The notes below the pieces were generated by a model. The model was not told where the DNA came from. It was given only the letters and a program-made list of their open reading frames with translations, and did no database searches. From Bacillota bacterium (GTDB lineage: Bacteria; Bacillota; Clostridia; Lachnospirales; Lachnospiraceae): 9,281 nucleotides of DNA. The DNA is taken from the NCBI GenBank assembly GCA_023387635.1, contig JAEWHU010000074.1, forward strand, positions 1 to 9,281, in the 5' to 3' direction. This document shows, piece by piece, positions 1 through 6,058 of the stretch (position 1 is its first letter; each line of letters starts with the position of its first letter). The translations under genes were made by a program, and so were the position numbers.

Positions 1-84
1 AAGTATCACCCTGATGCAGGTGGAGATAGCAAGAAGTTTTTAGAATTAATGGAAGTAATGAAATATTTTGATGCCAATTATTAA
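1..84 (+). CDS. C-terminal end of a J-domain (DnaJ-like) protein, partial
   Basis: Reading frame 1 is open from the first base to TAA at 82-84 and gives 27 residues beginning KYHPDAGGDSKKF. This is the middle and end of a J domain: the HPD tripeptide (residues 3-5 of the fragment), which in this family stimulates DnaK ATPase activity, then GGDS and the amphipathic helix IV region. The J domain therefore lies at the extreme C-terminus, as in type III J proteins, rather than at the N-terminus as in canonical DnaJ. The rest of the protein lies upstream of the window, so its full role cannot be judged. No clear terminator follows; a 14-bp AT-rich palindrome at 109-122 lacks a loop and T-tract. 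Confidence 0.8.
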   Translation, partial: KYHPDAGGDSKKFLELMEVMKYFDANY

Positions 85-162
85 TTAGCAACTATCGCTA
101 GCTTCTGTAATTGCATGCAATTTAGCAATTGGTGAAACATTAGTGGAAAGTATATATTCCAT

Positions 163-191
163 TTGACATATGTAGATAAAAGAATTATAAT
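163..191 (+). promoter_or_regulatory. Consensus sigma-A promoter of the metG T-box leader
   Basis: TTGACA (163-168) and TATAAT (186-191) are both perfect consensus hexamers with the optimal 17-base spacer. The expected transcription start is near 198, just upstream of T-box stem I. A fully consensus promoter fits a gene controlled downstream by attenuation rather than at initiation. Confidence 0.9.
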
Positions 192-197
192 ATAGAA

Positions 198-465
198 AAA
201 TAATAAAGGCTATGAAGAGAAGAGTAGTCATATAAAACATACACAGAGAGTTTTCGGTAGCTGAGAGAAAATTATGTAGGATATGATGAAACAAGGCTTG
301 GAGCTGCATACGGATCTTTTAATTAAGTGATGCTATGACGTTTGTTCACGTTACAGAATGAGAGTATGATTGTACTCGAAGAGATTAATATGGTGACATA
401 TTAATAAAAAAGGGTGGTACCGCGATGAATTCGCCCCTGTTATATTACAGGAGGTGATTTTTTTT
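198..465 (+). promoter_or_regulatory. T-box riboswitch, Met-specific, upstream of metG
   Basis: The leader carries the conserved T-box sequence AGGGTGGTACCGCG (411-424), followed by the complementary CGCCCCT (432-438) that completes the antiterminator. Stem I shows the GA-rich GAAGAGTAGT region (near 215-228), the distal AGAGAG (245-250) and GCTGAGAG (260-267) motifs, and a helix CATAT/ATATG closing at 281-285. The triplet directly 3' of that helix is ATG (286-288), read as the specifier codon for methionine. The T-box bulge base T418 would pair with discriminator A73, as expected for tRNA-Met. Hairpins at 336-353 and 362-377 and a 9-bp stem with a GUGA loop (384-405) occupy the stem II/III region. 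Known behaviour of the family: uncharged tRNA stabilises the antiterminator and allows transcription of the downstream gene. The specifier assignment comes from manual folding; the 5' boundary is approximate. Confidence 0.93.
432..465 (+). terminator. T-box attenuator (intrinsic terminator)
   Basis: CGCCCCTGT (432-440) pairs with ACAGGAGGTG (447-456), leaving one bulged A, and an eight-T run (458-465) follows. The 5' arm overlaps the antiterminator half CGCCCCT, so the two structures are mutually exclusive, as in all transcription-attenuating T-boxes. Confidence 0.9.
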
Positions 466-681
466 ACGTTAATTTTGAAAATGTGTAATATTTGGTATGA
501 TTTTATCCTATTAAATATTAATATTTTCGGAGTTTAGCAGAAAGATAAATAGATTAATCTTATTAAGGATATTCTTAATATCAAAAAACAAAAACAATTT
601 TAACAAATTATTCTCGTAAGTAGATAAGTCCAGTCATCTTGTATTGAATAAAATGGAATACTTAATATGAATGGATGAAAA

Positions 682-709
682 TTGAATTAAATTATAAATA
701 TATTACAAT
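682..709 (+). promoter_or_regulatory. Possible proximal promoter of metG
   Basis: TTGAAT (682-687), a 16-base spacer and TACAAT (704-709) lie just before metG, in the 270-base stretch between the attenuator and the start codon. Transcription from here would start near 716 and bypass the T-box. The surrounding sequence is extremely AT-rich, so a chance match is quite possible. The rest of 466-735 shows no open reading frame with a ribosome binding site and no other strong signal. Confidence 0.35.
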
Positions 710-735
710 ATTAAAACTGAAAGGTATGGTATTTT

Positions 736-2733
736 ATGAAAAATTTAAGAGTTAGGAATGAAAGACCAGTATTTCCAAAAAGAGCAGTAGTTACTGCTGG
801 TATGCCATATGGTAATAAGGAATTACACTTTGGTCATGTAGGTGGAATGTTTGTTCATGCAGATGTTTATGCAAGATTTTTAAGAGACAGAATAGGTAAA
901 GATAATGTTATCTTTGTATCAGGAACAGATTGTTATGGTTCTCCAATTGTAGAAAGCTATCGTAAATTAAAAGAAAGTGGATATACTGGAACCATTGAAG
1001 AATACGTTAATTCTAACTATGAAAGTCAGAAAAAAACATTAGAAAATTTTGATATTAATTTAAATTTATATGGAACATCAGCATTTGGTGAATCTGGACG
1101 TATGCATGATAAAGTATCACAGGAAATATTTGATACACTTTATAACAATGGTTATTTAGTTCAGATGTCTACACCTCAATACTATGATGATGAATATGAT
1201 GTATTTCTAAATGGTCGTCAAGTTATAGGTAGATGCCCAATCGATGGATGTACTTCTGAAAAAGCTTATGCAGATGAGTGTTCTTTGGGACATCAATATA
1301 TGCCTTCTGAATTAATTGACCCAATAAGTGCATTATCTGGTAAAAAGCCATCTCTAAAAGAAGTAACTAATTGGTACTTCAAATTAGAAGATTGCAATGA
1401 TAGAATGAGAGCCTATATCGATGGTCTTAGAAAAGAAACAAATACAAGAAAATATCAACTAAATACCATTGATGAGTTTCTAAAAGATCCTGTTATTCAT
1501 GTATCACGTAAATATATAACAGATTTAGCTGAATTAGAAGCTATGTTACCTGAACATACAACCATTGATGAAGAGAAAAAGCCTTCTGTGACTTTTGTGT
1601 TCAAAGATTTAGACGGAAGAGATAAGGCAAAAGAATTATTTGATAAATTAGGAATATTCTTTAGAGCTGGTAAAACATTAGTACCTTTCCGTTTATCTGG
1701 TAATGTTGAATGGGGCGTTAAAGTACCTAATAAAGATGGTTTAGATGATTTAACTTTCTGGGTATGGCCAGAATCATTATGGGCACCAGTTTCCTTTACA
1801 AGAACTTACCTAAAAGAAAAAGGAGCTAGTGATGATGAATGGAAGAATTGGTGGGATAGTAAAGATTGTACTGTTTACCAATTTATTGGTGAAGATAATA
1901 TATATTTCTATGGTATAGCTGAGATGGCAATGCTCATGGGATTAAAATATCCTCATAATACTGAAATTGATATTGAAAATATTAATTTCCCTCACCTTAT
2001 AGCAAACCGTCATATATTATTTATGGACACAAAGGCAAGTAGTAGTTCAGAAATCAAACCGCCAATGGCAAGTGAATTGCTTGAACATTATAGTACTGAA
2101 CAATTAAGAATGCACTTTATAAGTCTTGGTTTATCTACGAAAAGTACAGGTTTTAAACCACAAGTATATATGCCAGAAAATGAAAAAGTTGGTGTTGATA
2201 CTGTATTAAAAGAAGGAAATCTACTTACCAATGTATTTAACCGTTTGGTTCGTTCTTGCTTCTATACAATACAAAAATACAATGACTGCAAAATACCAAC
2301 TGGCGAAGTAAGTAAAAAAGCAATTGAGATGTCTGAGAAAGCAGTACTTGAGTATGAGAAGCACATGTATAATCATGACTTCCACCGTATCTCTTATGTA
2401 CTTGATGAATATATCCGTGATATGAATAAACATTGGTCAAACAATATTCGTATTGCTGACAAAGAAGATAGCATGGAGTTACGTCTACAAATATTAGTAG
2501 ATAGTTTTTATCTTGTTAAGGTTGCGACTGTATTATTACATCCTGTAGTTCCTACTGGTTGCGAAAAAGTTAAGGATTATCTTAACTTATCCGATGAATT
2601 ATGGAACTGGGATCATATCTTTGATAATCTTGATAAATATGTTGACGACCTTTCAAAACATGAAGTTAAATTCTTAGAACCAAAAGTTGATTTCTTTGAA
2701 AAGCCAGCACATCAATATGAGACTGAAGAATAA
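736..2733 (+). CDS. metG: Methionyl-tRNA synthetase, divergent form
   Basis: Class I aminoacyl-tRNA synthetase of 665 aa that would charge tRNA-Met with methionine in the cytoplasm. The N-terminal Rossmann half has PYGNKELHFGHVGG with the HIGH motif as HFGH (31-34), then a zinc-knuckle region C167-x4-C172-x9-C182-x3-H186, where the usual pattern is C-x2-C-x9-C-x2-C. SELIDP and ISALSG (191-202) match the family. A segment at about 252-318 has no counterpart in the standard enzyme as I know it. The KMSKS loop reads KASSS (433-437), keeping the first lysine. FIGEDNIYFY (383-392) matches FIGKDIVYFH of E. coli MetRS but has Tyr for the methionine-contacting His. An anticodon-binding helical domain follows (about 485-625). 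The protein stops without the C-terminal tRNA-binding (EMAP-like) domain. The start has AAAGG at 720-724; no in-frame alternative is better. The Met T-box supports a MetRS role; a paralogue with another job remains possible. Confidence 0.88.
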   Translation: MKNLRVRNERPVFPKRAVVTAGMPYGNKELHFGHVGGMFVHADVYARFLRDRIGKDNVIFVSGTDCYGSPIVESYRKLKESGYTGTIEEYVNSNYESQKKTLENFDINLNLYGTSAFGESGRMHDKVSQEIFDTLYNNGYLVQMSTPQYYDDEYDVFLNGRQVIGRCPIDGCTSEKAYADECSLGHQYMPSELIDPISALSGKKPSLKEVTNWYFKLEDCNDRMRAYIDGLRKETNTRKYQLNTIDEFLKDPVIHVSRKYITDLAELEAMLPEHTTIDEEKKPSVTFVFKDLDGRDKAKELFDKLGIFFRAGKTLVPFRLSGNVEWGVKVPNKDGLDDLTFWVWPESLWAPVSFTRTYLKEKGASDDEWKNWWDSKDCTVYQFIGEDNIYFYGIAEMAMLMGLKYPHNTEIDIENINFPHLIANRHILFMDTKASSSSEIKPPMASELLEHYSTEQLRMHFISLGLSTKSTGFKPQVYMPENEKVGVDTVLKEGNLLTNVFNRLVRSCFYTIQKYNDCKIPTGEVSKKAIEMSEKAVLEYEKHMYNHDFHRISYVLDEYIRDMNKHWSNNIRIADKEDSMELRLQILVDSFYLVKVATVLLHPVVPTGCEKVKDYLNLSDELWNWDHIFDNLDKYVDDLSKHEVKFLEPKVDFFEKPAHQYETEE

Positions 2734-2762
2734 TAGATAATATAACAATTATATTTTTATCA

Positions 2763-2808
2763 GAAGGTATTGAGGCATGGAGGATTCTCTTTGCCTGAAT
2801 ACCTTTTT
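2763..2808 (+). terminator. Rho-independent terminator after metG
   Basis: AGGTATT (2765-2771) pairs with AATACCT (2798-2804), and AGGCA (2773-2777) pairs with TGCCT (2792-2796), with one G-G mismatch between the two helices. A T-tract at 2804-2808 follows directly. It ends the metG transcript 30 bases after the stop codon. Confidence 0.85.
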
Positions 2809-2880
2809 GCATAACTTATACACTTTATGAAAACCAAATAAATAAGCTTAATGATTAGTAAAAAGTGCAGAATATTTACC

Positions 2881-2909
2881 TTGCTTATTTTTGGTAAGAC
2901 AAATATAAT
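2881..2909 (+). promoter_or_regulatory. Probable promoter of uppP
   Basis: TTGCTT (2881-2886), a 17-base spacer and a perfect TATAAT (2904-2909). The -35 box matches the consensus only in its TTG half. Transcription would start near 2916, giving a leader of about 75 bases before uppP. Confidence 0.5.
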
Positions 2910-2991
2910 TGGTAGTATATAGTTATAGGTACACTGCATATGACTTAGAAATAAAATAAATTAATAATAAAGTATAGGATAGGAGAATATA

Positions 2992-3822
2992 ATGGATTTA
3001 TTAGAGTTATTTAAAGTAATTATACTAGGAATTGTTGAAGGAATAACCGAGTGGTTACCAATTAGTAGTACAGGACATATGATATTAGTAGATGAATTTA
3101 TGCCACTGAATGTTTCAGAAGCATTTAAAGAAATGTTTTTTGTTGTGATTCAACTTGGTGCAATATTGGCAGTTGTTGTACTGTATTGGAATAAACTAAT
3201 ACCTTTTTCCTTTAAAGAGAAAATATCTATCAAAAAAGATACCTTTACTATGTGGTTTAAGATCGTTGTTGCGTGCATTCCAGCAGCTATAGTTGGTATA
3301 TTATGGGATGACGTATTAAATGATCTGTTTTATAACTATACAACAGTAGCTATTATGTTAATCTTGTTTGGTGTGCTTTTTATAGTAATTGAAAATCTTA
3401 ACATAGGTAAATCCCCTAAAGTAAATTCAATTTCTGAAATTACCTATCAAATGGCGTTGTACATAGGTGCGTTCCAACTTATTGCAGCAGTATTTCCTGG
3501 AACATCTCGCTCTGGTGCAACTATTTTAGGAGCACTTATGATTGGTATATCAAGGTCGGTTGCGGCAGAATTTACATTTTTTCTAGCGATTCCAGTTATG
3601 TTTGGTGCAAGTGCATTAAAACTATTAAAATTTGGACTGGATTTTTCAGGAAATGAACTAGTGTTATTGGTGACTGGTATGGTAGTAGCCTTTGTAGTGT
3701 CCATAATAGCAATCAAATTCTTAATGGGTTATATTAAAAAACATAATTTTAAAGTATTTGGTTGGTATCGAATTGTATTAGGTTGTATTGTTTTAGGATA
3801 CTTTATGTTATTTGCTAAGTAA
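2992..3822 (+). CDS. uppP: Undecaprenyl-diphosphate phosphatase (UppP/BacA family)
   Basis: Integral membrane phosphatase of 276 aa that removes one phosphate from undecaprenyl diphosphate, regenerating the lipid carrier for peptidoglycan and other wall polymers; overproduction in this family is known to give bacitracin resistance. The two signature motifs are present: EGITEWLPISSTGH (16-29), containing the ExxxE acidic pair (E16, E20) and H29, and PGTSRSG (169-175) with the catalytic-site arginine R173. About seven to eight hydrophobic segments span the rest. Length is typical of the family. AGGAG at 2981-2985 lies six bases before the ATG. It is flanked by a terminator upstream and a new promoter downstream, so it is probably transcribed alone. 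Confidence 0.96.
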   Translation: MDLLELFKVIILGIVEGITEWLPISSTGHMILVDEFMPLNVSEAFKEMFFVVIQLGAILAVVVLYWNKLIPFSFKEKISIKKDTFTMWFKIVVACIPAAIVGILWDDVLNDLFYNYTTVAIMLILFGVLFIVIENLNIGKSPKVNSISEITYQMALYIGAFQLIAAVFPGTSRSGATILGALMIGISRSVAAEFTFFLAIPVMFGASALKLLKFGLDFSGNELVLLVTGMVVAFVVSIIAIKFLMGYIKKHNFKVFGWYRIVLGCIVLGYFMLFAK

Positions 3823-3851
3823 TATTAACATTTAATATAGCTGTTTTTCTT
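3822..3851 (+). terminator. Possible weak terminator after uppP
   Basis: ATATTAA (3822-3828) and TTAATAT (3832-3838) form an AT-only 7-bp stem with a 3-base loop, followed by a T-rich stretch (3844-3852). The stem has no G-C pairs and overlaps the stop codon, so termination here is uncertain. Confidence 0.3.
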
Positions 3852-3860
3852 TTCACTTAC

Positions 3861-3889
3861 TTGATTAACACATTAAATATAGTTATAAT
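3861..3889 (+). promoter_or_regulatory. Promoter of the 60-aa protein gene
   Basis: TTGATT (3861-3866), a 17-base spacer and a perfect TATAAT (3884-3889). The predicted start near 3896 lies almost on top of the ribosome binding site AGGAGGT (3898-3904), so the transcript would have a leader of only about 16 bases. Confidence 0.7.
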
Positions 3890-3911
3890 GAATCAATAGG
3901 AGGTCTTTACT

Positions 3912-4094
3912 ATGAAAGGAAAATCAAATTGTGAATGTTGTCTTAATTATGAATATGATGAGGATTACAATCAGTATGTATGTGAAGTTAATTTAGATGA
4001 AGATGAAATGGGACAATTTTTAAGAAATACTTTTGATAATTGCCCACATTTTCAGTTTAATGATGAATATAAAATAGTTCGTAAACAAATGTAA
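3912..4094 (+). CDS. Small Cys-containing protein, DUF6472-like
   Basis: A 60-aa soluble, acidic protein with five cysteines: C7, C9 and C10 near the N-terminus, C24, and C44 in the motif NCPHFQF. The spacing suggests a small metal-binding (zinc-ribbon-like) fold, but this is inference. From memory it resembles short proteins conserved in Lachnospiraceae and grouped as DUF6472, ending in FxDEYKIVRKQM; the name needs a profile search. No function is known to me. AGGAGGT at 3898-3904 gives an excellent ribosome binding site seven bases before the ATG. Its own promoter and a strong terminator make it a self-contained unit, and together with the codon use this argues that it is a real, expressed gene. 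Confidence 0.88.
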   Translation: MKGKSNCECCLNYEYDEDYNQYVCEVNLDEDEMGQFLRNTFDNCPHFQFNDEYKIVRKQM

Positions 4095-4101
4095 GAGGAA
4101 T

Positions 4102-4130
4102 AAGGACAGTGGGATTTTCACTGTCCTTTA
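4102..4130 (+). terminator. Rho-independent terminator after the 60-aa gene
   Basis: AAGGACAGTG (4102-4111) pairs perfectly with CACTGTCCTT (4119-4128) around a 7-base loop, starting 8 bases after the stop codon. The tail (TTTAATTATAT) is only moderately T-rich, so some readthrough into the pectinesterase gene is possible. No convincing separate promoter is visible in the 52 bases before that gene. Confidence 0.85.
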
Positions 4131-4182
4131 ATTATATATATTATTATTAATTGATTAAAATCTGAATATAAAGGAGTATAGG

Positions 4183-5175
4183 ATGAAAAATACAATTATA
4201 ATTTGCGTAGCAAAGGATGGTTTACAAGATTTCCAGAGTATAAGCGAAGCATTAATATATGCTAGTAAACATCAAAATGACTATATAATAATTAGTATTT
4301 CAAATGGTGTTTATAAAGAAAAGCTATGGATTAATCAGGCAAATATTACATTATTAGGTGAAGATAAAGATAAAACTATTATTGAATATGATGATTATGC
4401 TAATTTTATTATGGAAGATGGTGAGAAAAGAGGAACATTTCGTACGCCAACTGTATTTGTAGACTGCAATGACTTTACTGCAAAGAATATAACCTTTAGC
4501 AATTCTTCAGGGCCAGGTCCAAAAGTAGGACAAGCTCTTGCATTGTATGTCGATGGTGACCGAATTATATTTGAGAATTGTAAGTTTCTTGGTGGGCAGG
4601 ACACCTTATTTGCAGCACCTCTTCCTCCTACTGCATTTGAAAAGAATGGATTTAGAGGCCCAAAAGAATTTGAACCTAGATTACATGGAAGGCATTATTA
4701 CAAGAACTGCTATATATGTGGTGATGTTGACTTCATATTTGGAGGTGGGACTTGTTATTTTGATGAATGTGAACTTTTTTCTAATAATATAGGTAAAGAA
4801 GTCAATGGTTATGTGGCTGCACCATCAACCGGGAAAGGTAAACATGGCTTTGTATTTAATCGTTGTAAGTTTACTAGTGATTGTCCAAAGAATAGTGTAT
4901 ATCTAGCTAGACCTTGGAGAAATCACGGTAAAGTTGTTATTCTTAATTCCTATATTGGAAAACATATAAAAGAAGAAGGATTTGATGATTGGGGAAAAGT
5001 TGATGCTAGAGAAACGGTATATTTTGCTGAATATGGTAATTTTGGTGAAGGCGCAAAGCTTAATAACCGTGTAAGTTGGTCTAAAGTATTAACAGAAGAG
5101 GAAGCTTTGCATTATACGAAAGAGGAAATACTTGGTTTTGATTGTTATAAAGGTGTTGACATTAGGAGTGAATAA
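4183..5175 (+). CDS. Pectin methylesterase (carbohydrate esterase family 8), cytoplasmic
   Basis: A 330-aa right-handed beta-helix esterase that removes methyl groups from methyl-esterified galacturonate, giving methanol and free pectate. All active-site positions known from plant and bacterial family members can be placed: Q117 in GQALALY, Q139 and D140 in GGQDTLF, D183 in GDVDFIFGGG, and R243 and W245 in YLARPWR. D140 and D183 are the expected acid/base and nucleophile. There is no signal peptide: the N-terminus MKNTIIICVAKDG runs straight into the first beta-helix strand, so the enzyme probably acts inside the cell on imported methylated oligogalacturonides. AAGGAG (4171-4176) lies six bases before the ATG. 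No pectin lyase or transporter gene is adjacent. No clear terminator follows. Confidence 0.93.
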   Translation: MKNTIIICVAKDGLQDFQSISEALIYASKHQNDYIIISISNGVYKEKLWINQANITLLGEDKDKTIIEYDDYANFIMEDGEKRGTFRTPTVFVDCNDFTAKNITFSNSSGPGPKVGQALALYVDGDRIIFENCKFLGGQDTLFAAPLPPTAFEKNGFRGPKEFEPRLHGRHYYKNCYICGDVDFIFGGGTCYFDECELFSNNIGKEVNGYVAAPSTGKGKHGFVFNRCKFTSDCPKNSVYLARPWRNHGKVVILNSYIGKHIKEEGFDDWGKVDARETVYFAEYGNFGEGAKLNNRVSWSKVLTEEEALHYTKEEILGFDCYKGVDIRSE

Positions 5176-5228
5176 TAGCTTATGCAGCTTCAAAATTATA
5201 CTTGAATTTGTAAAAATACATATTATCA

Positions 5229-5257
5229 TAGACATTTCCAAGGCATAGAGGTACAAT
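5229..5257 (+). promoter_or_regulatory. Promoter of the small peptide-signal peptidase operon
   Basis: TAGACA (5229-5234), a 17-base spacer and TACAAT (5252-5257); each hexamer has five of six consensus bases. The spacer is strikingly like that of the promoter at 7968-7996, with 12 of 17 bases identical in addition to the hexamers. Predicted start is near 5264. A second TATAAT at 5285-5290 lacks a good -35 box. Confidence 0.65.
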
Positions 5258-5274
5258 AAACTTAGTTTATTGTA
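5252..5274 (+). repeat. Perfect palindrome over the -10 box and start site (possible operator)
   Basis: TACAATAAAC (5252-5261) and GTTTATTGTA (5265-5274) form a perfect 10-bp inverted repeat with a 3-base centre. It covers the whole -10 box and the predicted start, the usual place for a repressor operator. There is no T-tract on the plus side, so it is not a terminator. The binding protein is unknown. Confidence 0.6.
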
Positions 5275-5288
5275 AAACAATGGATATA

Positions 5289-5314
5289 ATGTGAAAAATC
5301 AAGCATTTTCACAT
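5289..5314 (+). repeat. Leader hairpin / inverted repeat before the small membrane peptide gene
   Basis: ATGTGAAAA (5289-5297) and TTTTCACAT (5306-5314) are perfect inverted repeats with an 8-base loop, within the predicted 5' leader and 9 bases before the GGAG of the next gene. It may be an RNA hairpin affecting translation or stability, or a second protein-binding site. Confidence 0.45.
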
Positions 5315-5332
5315 AGCAGAATGGAGAATACT

Positions 5333-5449
5333 ATGAAAAAATATTCACACATTGATGTATTAAAATATCTAATAAAAATAGCACCAATTGCATACTTGAT
5401 TGGTTTTTTGATTGGGCTATTAATATTCACATGGAGGTTTTTTCTATGA
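5333..5449 (+). CDS. 38-aa single-span membrane peptide coupled to signal peptidase
   Basis: An open frame of 38 codons begins at ATG 5333 with GGAG (5323-5326) six bases upstream and ends at TGA 5447-5449. Its stop overlaps the signal peptidase start as ATGA (5446-5449), a typical sign of translational coupling. The peptide begins MKKYSHIDVLKYLIK, with several lysines, and continues with a strongly hydrophobic segment at about 17-34 (APIAYLIGFLIGLLIF) and a short WRFFL tail. By the positive-inside rule the N-terminus should be cytoplasmic. I do not recognise a family. The context suggests a partner or regulator of the signal peptidase, or simply a leader peptide that sets its translation; both are inference. 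Confidence 0.72.
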   Translation: MKKYSHIDVLKYLIKIAPIAYLIGFLIGLLIFTWRFFL

Positions 5450-5961
5450 TAAAATATTTGTCTAAAAAAACTTTATCTAAAGCAGAGTTTTATACAGTTA
5501 TCGCGGTATATACTTTAGCAATAATGTTTTTTGGTGGATATACAGTGGCTAAACTTGGATTTTGGGCTTCTTATAGTGATGGTCATTCCATGGAGAACAC
5601 AATAGGTAATAACTACAAGCTACTGGAAGTAAGTACAAAAATTAAAAAGATAGAACGAGGTGATATTGTATCGATTAAAGTATATATAAAGGGAGAGAAA
5701 AAAAGTATTCTAAAGCGTATCATTGGACTACCAGGTGAAACCATTAAAATTCAAGGAAATACAGTATCTATTGATGGAAATATTCTAAAAGAAACATATG
5801 CTTTCTATGAAAGTTTAAGCTCAGATGATATAGAATATACAATAAAAGATGATGAATATTATGTATTAGGAGATAACAGATTGCATAGTACTGATTCAAG
5901 AGTAATTGGAGCTGTTCCCACAGTAAATATAGAACGTAATGTTATATTATTTCGCAAATAA
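5446..5961 (+). CDS. sip: Type I signal peptidase (family S26)
   Basis: Membrane-anchored serine protease of 171 aa that cleaves signal peptides from exported proteins at the outer face of the membrane. One N-terminal membrane span lies at about 15-38, followed by the catalytic domain. S48 in the motif HSMENT is the nucleophile (the usual SMxPT has Pro where this has Asn), K90 in LKRIIGLPGE is the general base, and the conserved box GDNRLHSTDSR (142-152) follows. The longer frame starting at 5431 is rejected: GGAGG (5433-5437) lies eight bases before ATG 5446 and would fall inside that extended reading frame. The gene overlaps the upstream 38-aa membrane peptide by four bases, and both come from the promoter at 5229. 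The size is typical of compact Gram-positive enzymes. No substrate gene lies next to it. Confidence 0.93.
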   Translation: MIKYLSKKTLSKAEFYTVIAVYTLAIMFFGGYTVAKLGFWASYSDGHSMENTIGNNYKLLEVSTKIKKIERGDIVSIKVYIKGEKKSILKRIIGLPGETIKIQGNTVSIDGNILKETYAFYESLSSDDIEYTIKDDEYYVLGDNRLHSTDSRVIGAVPTVNIERNVILFRK

Positions 5962-6022
5962 ATAAGGGATTATTGTTAAATGGCTAGGTAAATCCATTAA
6001 CATTAATCCCTTATTACTTTTT
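5961..6022 (+). terminator. Long hairpin terminator between convergent units
   Basis: AATAAGGGATTA (5961-5972) pairs perfectly with TAATCCCTTATT (6004-6015), and the inner TGTTAaATGG / CCATTAACA extends the stem with one bulged A. ACTTTTT (6016-6022) follows on the plus side. On the minus side the stem is followed by a weaker T-rich stretch, so it may also stop the convergent ABC transporter transcript. Confidence 0.85.
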
Positions 6023-6058
6023 ATGAGAATGTCGCTTTGCTGGCAGCGAATTGAATAA

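Noticed and set aside
109..122. 14-bp palindrome AATTGCATGCAATT after the J-domain gene
   Set aside because: No loop and no T-tract, so not a terminator, and no nearby promoter feature gives it a role; AT-rich palindromes of this size arise by chance.
85..309. Minus-strand 74-aa frame upstream of metG
   Set aside because: It lies antisense to the promoter and stem I of a well-supported T-box leader and has no recognisable domain.
3447..3716. Minus-strand 89-aa frame inside uppP
   Set aside because: Antisense shadow of a strongly conserved gene, with a low-complexity translation and no domain.
5285..5290. Second TATAAT before the small membrane peptide gene
   Set aside because: The base positions 17 upstream (TTAGTT at 5262-5267) are a poor -35 box, and the promoter at 5229-5257 fits better.
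5431..5445. Longer signal peptidase start at ATG 5431 (adds MEVFS)
   Set aside because: The GGAGG ribosome binding site at 5433-5437 lies inside this extension and is ideally placed for ATG 5446, which also overlaps the upstream stop as ATGA.
6032..6049. TCGCT/AGCGA hairpin downstream of the permease
   Set aside because: Only five pairs and no T-tract in either direction; too weak to call a terminator.
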